This document shows positions 6,380-10,756 of a DNA stretch of 10,756 nucleotides, piece after piece; the first letter of the stretch is position 1; every line of letters begins with the position of its first letter. The notes below the pieces were generated by a model. It did not search any database and was not told the origin of the DNA. It was given only the letters and a program-made list of their open reading frames with translations. Position numbers and translations under genes: made by a program. The DNA is from Sphingobium sp. (lineage in GTDB: Bacteria; Pseudomonadota; Alphaproteobacteria; Sphingomonadales; Sphingomonadaceae): contig JASBTC010000130.1 in assembly GCA_030148625.1 (NCBI GenBank), positions 1 to 10,756 of the forward strand. Reading direction: 5' to 3'.

Positions 6380-7360
6380 ATGATGCCGATAATGCCGATA
6401 ATCATGCTGACGATCGGGACGTTCGCCGCCCTGTTGCTGGTTTTCGTGGCATTTTCGGGCCCGTCGACCAGCAAGGCGCTGTCGCGACGCCTGTCGTCGG
6501 CGAAGGATCGTCACGCCGCATCGGCCGCCGCCTCGATCGAGGCGCAGATGCGCAAGGCGATCTCCGCGCGCCAGGCGACGAAGATGGACAATGTCGCTTC
6601 ACAGATCCTGCCCAATCCCGCGTTGCTCAAACAGCGCATCGCGCGGACGGGCAAGAATTGGACGCTGGGCAAATATGGCGTCGCCTCGCTCGCGATCGGC
6701 CTAGGCTTCATGACGTTGTCGATGCTGTTGGGCGGGCCCTTGGCACTGTCTATCCTGGTGGGCGTGATGCTGGGGCTCGCAATTCCCCATATGGCCGTCA
6801 GCTATCTCATCAAGAAGCGGATAGCGACTTTCACGACGCGTTTTCCCGATGCGATCGAGCTGCTCGTGCGTGGCCTGCGTGCCGGCCTGCCGATCTCGGA
6901 GACGCTGACCGTCGTCGCCAAGGAGATTCCGGGACCGGTCGGCGAGGAATTCGGCACCGTCGGCGACAAGATCCGCATCGGCCGCACCATGGAAGCAGCA
7001 CTCCAGGACGTCGCGGACCGGCTTGGCACGCCGGAATTCCAATTCTTCGTGATCACGCTCGCCATCCAGCGCGAGACTGGCGGCAATCTGGCCGAGACGC
7101 TGTCCAACCTGGCCGATGTGCTGCGGAAACGCGCACAGATGAAGCTCAAGATCAAGGCGATGTCGTCGGAATCCAAAGCGTCCGCCTATATCGTCGGCTC
7201 GCTGCCCTTCTTCGTCTTTGCGCTGATCTACGCACAGAGCCCCGATTATATGGGCCAGTTCTTCAGCGATCAGCGGCTGATCATCGCCGGAATCGGCGGT
7301 CTGGTCTGGATGGGGATCGGCAGCGCGATCATGGCCAAGATGGTCAACTTCGAGATCTAA
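6380..7360 (+). CDS. tadB: Tad inner-membrane platform protein TadB (T2SS F family)
   Basis: A 326-residue inner-membrane protein, homologous to GspF/PilC, that forms the platform of the Tad pilus with TadC. Hydrophobic segments lie at about 7-26, 99-118, 120-142, 268-286 and 299-321. The T2SSF domain covers about 155-285, with RFPDAIELLVRGLRAGLPI, IQRETGGNLAETLSNLADVL (229-248) and the cytoplasmic helix RAQMKLKIKAMSSE. The C-terminus, IMAKMVNFEI, is typical of TadB. Several ATGs compete for the start (6380, 6383, 6392, 6404), in a stretch with the 9-bp tandem repeat ATGCCGATA. GGGGGAA about 7 nt upstream favours 6380 or 6383. TadB normally works with the CpaF/TadA ATPase, whose gene would be expected just upstream but is absent here. 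tadC follows after 15 nt. Confidence 0.92.
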   Translation: MMPIMPIIMLTIGTFAALLLVFVAFSGPSTSKALSRRLSSAKDRHAASAAASIEAQMRKAISARQATKMDNVASQILPNPALLKQRIARTGKNWTLGKYGVASLAIGLGFMTLSMLLGGPLALSILVGVMLGLAIPHMAVSYLIKKRIATFTTRFPDAIELLVRGLRAGLPISETLTVVAKEIPGPVGEEFGTVGDKIRIGRTMEAALQDVADRLGTPEFQFFVITLAIQRETGGNLAETLSNLADVLRKRAQMKLKIKAMSSESKASAYIVGSLPFFVFALIYAQSPDYMGQFFSDQRLIIAGIGGLVWMGIGSAIMAKMVNFEI

Positions 7361-7375
7361 GGGGCGGATAGAGAC

Positions 7376-8395
7376 ATGACCAACGCACCTGCCGGACCGA
7401 CCCTGTTGGGAGTCGACGTGATCTGGGTGGCAACCATCCTGGCCGCCGTCGCGACCTTCGCCATACTCGTCGCGCTCTACGCAGCGACTACCGTGCGCGA
7501 CCCGATGATCAAACGGGTGAAGGCGCTCAACGCACGGCGCGAGCAACTCAAGGCCGGTATCGTCGCGTCAACCTCCCGCCGCCGCGCCAAGCTGGTCCAT
7601 CAGAGCGAGACCACCGACCGTATCCGCGAGTTCCTGAAGACCTTCAAGGTGTTGCAGGACGAGCAGGTGAAAGCGGCGCAGATCAAGCTCGCCCAGGCGG
7701 GCATCCGGTCAAAGGATCTGGCGGTCACCGTCATCTTCGCGCGCATGATCCTGCCGCTTGTGATCGGCGGCACGGTCGTGCTCGGCGTCTATGTGCTCGA
7801 CTGGTTTCCGGACTGGAGCGCGATCAAGAAATTCGGGCTGGCGGCCGGTGCCCTGATCCTGAGCTACAAGGCTCCGGACATCTATATCAAGAACAAGATC
7901 CAGAAGCGCAGCGACGCGATCCGCAAGGGTCTGCCCGACGCGCTCGACCTGCTCGTGATCTGCGCCGAAGCGGGCCTTACCGTCGATGCCGCTTTCGGCC
8001 GCGTCTCACGCGAGCTCGGCCGCGCCTATCCCGAACTGGGTGAGGAATTCGCGCTCACCGCGATCGAGCTGGGCTTTCTCACCGAACGTCGCATGGCGTT
8101 CGAGAATCTGGCCTCGCGCGTCGATCTCGAAGCCGTTCGCGGCGTCGTGACCACCATGATCCAGACCGAGAAATACGGCACGCCGCTCGCCTCGGCGCTG
8201 CGTGTTCTTTCGGCCGAATTCCGCAATGAACGCATGATGCGCGCCGAGGAAAAGGCCGCGCGGCTGCCGGCGATCATGACCGTGCCGCTGATCCTGTTCA
8301 TCCTGCCCGTGCTGTTCGTCGTGATCCTCGGCCCCGCGGCCTGCTCGATCTCCGACAGCTTCCTGAGCGGGAACGCCACGGGCGCGACACCCTGA
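7376..8395 (+). CDS. tadC: Tad inner-membrane platform protein TadC (T2SS F family)
   Basis: A 339-residue paralogue of TadB and its usual partner in the inner-membrane platform. An N-terminal hydrophobic segment (about 14-37) is followed by a charged cytoplasmic region (40-115) that includes KLAQAGIRSKD. Membrane segments follow at about 118-140 and 151-166. The T2SSF domain (about 185-315) contains GLPDALDLLVICAEAGLTVD and MIQTEKYGTPLASALRVLS, ending in a hydrophobic helix (298-320). The C-terminal ILGPAACSISDSF is typical of TadC. The ATG at 7376 follows AAGGGGCGGATAGAG. It is the last plus-strand gene of the run; seven bases after its stop a strong hairpin begins. The tadD and tadE/F/G genes that follow tadC in some Tad loci are not present in this window. 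Confidence 0.93.
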   Translation: MTNAPAGPTLLGVDVIWVATILAAVATFAILVALYAATTVRDPMIKRVKALNARREQLKAGIVASTSRRRAKLVHQSETTDRIREFLKTFKVLQDEQVKAAQIKLAQAGIRSKDLAVTVIFARMILPLVIGGTVVLGVYVLDWFPDWSAIKKFGLAAGALILSYKAPDIYIKNKIQKRSDAIRKGLPDALDLLVICAEAGLTVDAAFGRVSRELGRAYPELGEEFALTAIELGFLTERRMAFENLASRVDLEAVRGVVTTMIQTEKYGTPLASALRVLSAEFRNERMMRAEEKAARLPAIMTVPLILFILPVLFVVILGPAACSISDSFLSGNATGATP

Positions 8396-8402
8396 CAGGA
8401 TA

Positions 8403-8428
8403 CTGCCCCGGCATGAAAGCCGGGGCAG
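8403..8428. terminator. hairpin between convergent tadC and ppdK (likely bidirectional terminator)
   Basis: A perfect 10-bp GC-rich stem, CTGCCCCGGC / GCCGGGGCAG, encloses the six-base loop ATGAAA. It lies 7 nt after the tadC stop and 5 nt after the ppdK stop on the other strand. Neither side has a clear T-run, so it departs from the classic intrinsic terminator. Its strength and its position between two convergent genes still make shared transcription termination or 3'-end protection the best reading. Confidence 0.65.
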
Positions 8429-8433
8429 CTCAT

Positions 8434-10756
8434 TCACGCCTTCAGCGCGGCCTGCGCGGCGGCCAAACGGGCGATCGGCACGCGATAGGGTGAGGCCGAG
8501 ACGTAATCGAGCCCGGTCTTTTCACAGAAGGCGATGCTGGCGGGGTCGCCGCCATGCTCGCCGCAAATGCCCAGCTTGATGTCCGGCCGCGTCGCCCTGC
8601 CCCGCTCCGCCGCCAACGCGATCAACTGACCGACACCTTCGATATCCAGGCTGACGAACGGGTCGCGCGCAAAGATGCCCTTGTCGACATAGGTCGTCAG
8701 GAACCGGCCCGCATCGTCGCGGCTGACGCCGAGCGTGGTTTGCGTCAGATCGTTGGTGCCGAAGCTGAAGAATTCGCCGACTTCGGCGATCTCGCCCGCC
8801 ATCAGCGCGGCGCGCGGCAGCTCGATCATCGTGCCGACCAGATACTCGACGGTCGCGCCACGTTCGGCGAACACCGCCTGCGCAGTCTTGTCGACGATCG
8901 TCTTCATCAGCTCCAGCTCGCGCTTCGTCGCGACCAGCGGGATCATGACCTCGGGGATCGGCGCGTCGCCCGACTTCGCCGCCACGTCGAGCGCCGCCTC
9001 GAAGATCGCGCGCGCCTGCATCTCGTAGATCTCGGGATAGGTGACGCCGAGACGGCAGCCGCGATGGCCGAGCATCGGATTGACCTCATGAAGCTCGGCC
9101 GCACGCCGCTTGAGCATCTCGATGCTGACATCGGCGGCGGCGGCAACATCGGCAAACTCCGCCTCTTCATGCGGCAGGAATTCGTGGAGCGGCGGATCGA
9201 GCAAGCGGATCGTGACGGGCAGGCCCGCCATCACCTCGAAGATCTCGGTGAAGTCCTTGCGCTGTTCAGGCAGCAGCTTCTCCAGCGCCGCGCGGCGGCC
9301 CGCCTCGCTGTCCGCCAGGATCATCTGGCGCACCGCCGTGATCCGGCCGGCGTCGAAGAACATATGCTCGGTGCGGCACAGGCCGACGCCCTCGGCGCCG
9401 AACTCGCGCGCGGTGCGGCAGTCGAGCGGGGTTTCCGCATTGGCGCGCACCTTGAGCCGACGGACCTTGTCGGCCCATTCCATCAACGTACCGAAATCGC
9501 CGGCCAGCTCGGGTTGGACGGTGGGCACCAAGCCCAGCATCACTTCACCCGATGCGCCATCGATGGTGATGATGTCGCCTTCCTTCACTTCGCGCGATCC
9601 GACGCGCATCAGCTTGGCCTTCGCATCGATCGCAAGCGTGCCGACGCCCGAAACGCAGGGACGGCCCATGCCGCGTGCGACAACAGCAGCGTGACTGGTC
9701 ATGCCGCCGCGCGCCGTCAGAATGCCCTTGGCGGCGTGCATGCCGTGAATATCCTCGGGGCTGGTCTCCGTGCGTACCAGGATCACCGCATCGCCCATTT
9801 CGGCGCGCTTCTCCGCAGTGTCGCTGTCGAACACCGCCATGCCCGAAGCCGCGCCCGGCGACGCCGGCAACCCTTTGGCCAGCACATCGCGCGGCGCATT
9901 GGGATCGAGCGTCGGATGGAGCAGCTGGTCGAGCGCAGCCGGATCGACGCGCGCAATCGCTTCCTCGCGCGTGATCAGGCCTTCATCGGCCATGTCGACC
10001 GAGATCCGCAAAGCCGCTTTCGCAGTGCGCTTGCCGGAGCGGGTCTGGAGCATCCAGAGCTTGCCCTGCTGCACGGTGAACTCGATATCCTGCATGTCGC
10101 GATAATGCGTCTCGAGCAGGTCGAACACGCGCGCCAGTTCCTCGAAGGTCTCCGGCATCGCCTCTTCCATCGAAAGCGGCTTGGCCCCTGCCCGCTCGCG
10201 CGCGGTTTTTGTCAGATATTGCGGCGTGCGGATGCCCGCGACGACGTCCTCGCCCTGCGCGTTGATCAGGAACTCGCCATAATAAGCGCGCTCACCGGTC
10301 GCGGGATCGCGGGTGAACGCCACGCCCGTTGCCGAGGTGTCGCCCATATTGCCGAACACCATCGCCTGGACGTTGACCGCGGTACCCCAGTCACCGGGGA
10401 TGTCGTTCAACCGGCGATAGACCTTGGCGCGCTCGGACTGCCACGATCCGAACACCGCGCCGACCGCGCCCCAGAGCTGGTCGTGCACGTCCTGCGGAAA
10501 CGGCTTGCCCCATTGCTGTTCGACGAGCGACTTATACTCGGCGACCAGCGCCTGCCAGTCCTCGGCACCCATCTGCGTATCGAGATGGAAGCCCTTGTCT
10601 TCCTTGGCGATCTCCAGCGCTTCCTCGAACGCGCCGTGATCGAGCTCGAGTACGACGTCCGAATACATCTGGATGAAGCGGCGATAGCTGTCCCAGGCGA
10701 AACGCGGATCGCCCGAGGTTTCCGCCAGCCCTTTCACCGTCTCGTCATTGAGACCC
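8434..10756 (-). CDS. ppdK: pyruvate, phosphate dikinase, 5'-truncated by window edge
   Basis: The last about 774 codons of PPDK, an enzyme usually near 880-900 residues that interconverts pyruvate + ATP + phosphate and phosphoenolpyruvate + AMP + pyrophosphate. The frame is open to the right edge, so the start lies outside; the GTG at 10737 is internal. In order one sees the rest of the nucleotide-binding ATP-grasp part (AMVFGNMGDTSATGVAFTRD, IEFTVQQGKLWMLQTRSGKR), then the phosphohistidine swivel domain GGMTSHAAVVARGMG. Its catalytic His codon is at 9693-9691 and the Thr used for regulation in some PPDKs at 9699-9697. The C-terminal PEP-binding barrel follows, with GVGLCRTEHMFF, GHRGCRLG and FSFGTNDLTQTTLG. 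The catalytic Cys in GICGEHGGDP has its codon at 8565-8563. All key residues in view are intact. The role is gluconeogenic or anaplerotic carbon flux; the gene is convergent with, and unrelated to, the pilus run. Confidence 0.96.
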   Translation of the reverse strand, partial: GLNDETVKGLAETSGDPRFAWDSYRRFIQMYSDVVLELDHGAFEEALEIAKEDKGFHLDTQMGAEDWQALVAEYKSLVEQQWGKPFPQDVHDQLWGAVGAVFGSWQSERAKVYRRLNDIPGDWGTAVNVQAMVFGNMGDTSATGVAFTRDPATGERAYYGEFLINAQGEDVVAGIRTPQYLTKTARERAGAKPLSMEEAMPETFEELARVFDLLETHYRDMQDIEFTVQQGKLWMLQTRSGKRTAKAALRISVDMADEGLITREEAIARVDPAALDQLLHPTLDPNAPRDVLAKGLPASPGAASGMAVFDSDTAEKRAEMGDAVILVRTETSPEDIHGMHAAKGILTARGGMTSHAAVVARGMGRPCVSGVGTLAIDAKAKLMRVGSREVKEGDIITIDGASGEVMLGLVPTVQPELAGDFGTLMEWADKVRRLKVRANAETPLDCRTAREFGAEGVGLCRTEHMFFDAGRITAVRQMILADSEAGRRAALEKLLPEQRKDFTEIFEVMAGLPVTIRLLDPPLHEFLPHEEAEFADVAAAADVSIEMLKRRAAELHEVNPMLGHRGCRLGVTYPEIYEMQARAIFEAALDVAAKSGDAPIPEVMIPLVATKRELELMKTIVDKTAQAVFAERGATVEYLVGTMIELPRAALMAGEIAEVGEFFSFGTNDLTQTTLGVSRDDAGRFLTTYVDKGIFARDPFVSLDIEGVGQLIALAAERGRATRPDIKLGICGEHGGDPASIAFCEKTGLDYVSASPYRVPIARLAAAQAALKA

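Noticed and set aside
6701..7546. 281-codon minus-strand frame opposite tadB and tadC start
   Set aside because: Shadow frame rich in His, Asp and Arg; the TadB/TadC motifs on the plus strand explain the coding signal.
9110..9694. 194-codon plus-strand frame opposite ppdK
   Set aside because: Ser/Arg-rich shadow of ppdK; the minus strand carries intact PPDK catalytic motifs across the whole stretch.

Overview
The window is GC-rich, gene-dense bacterial DNA. Codon use, protein similarity by eye, and a Tad pilus cluster of the Caulobacter-type cpa layout next to a pyruvate phosphate dikinase gene suggest an alphaproteobacterium, most likely of the Sphingomonadales. The taxonomic call is inference; there is no rRNA or other marker gene here.

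Layout. Positions 1-1231 (minus strand) hold two overlapping genes: an alpha/beta hydrolase and, downstream, the first 87 codons of an FAD-dependent oxidoreductase that runs off the left edge. A short divergent gap with a perfect 10-bp palindrome separates them from a plus-strand run at 1278-8395. That run has six of the expected Tad (tight adherence) assembly genes plus the prepilin peptidase in the order cpaA, cpaB, cpaC, cpaD, cpaE, tadB, tadC. Spacing is 1-15 nt at most junctions, with wider gaps of about 52 nt before cpaB and 54 nt before tadB. A strong 10-bp hairpin at 8403-8428 separates this run from the convergent, minus-strand ppdK gene, which is cut off at its 5' end by the right edge.

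How the genes work together. CpaA would cleave Flp-type prepilins. CpaC is the outer-membrane secretin, CpaD an outer-membrane lipoprotein helping it, and CpaB a periplasmic component with a membrane anchor. CpaE is the MinD-like localisation ATPase, and TadB with TadC form the inner-membrane platform. Together these are most of a Flp/Tad pilus machine.

The most notable point is an absence. The secretion ATPase gene cpaF/tadA normally sits between cpaE and tadB, but here only 54 non-coding bases with a palindromic hairpin lie in that place. No flp pilin, tadD or tadE/F/G gene is in the window either. The machine must therefore use parts encoded elsewhere, or be non-functional. I found no mobile element, CRISPR array, tRNA, rRNA or clearly new system; otherwise this is a conventional chromosomal region.
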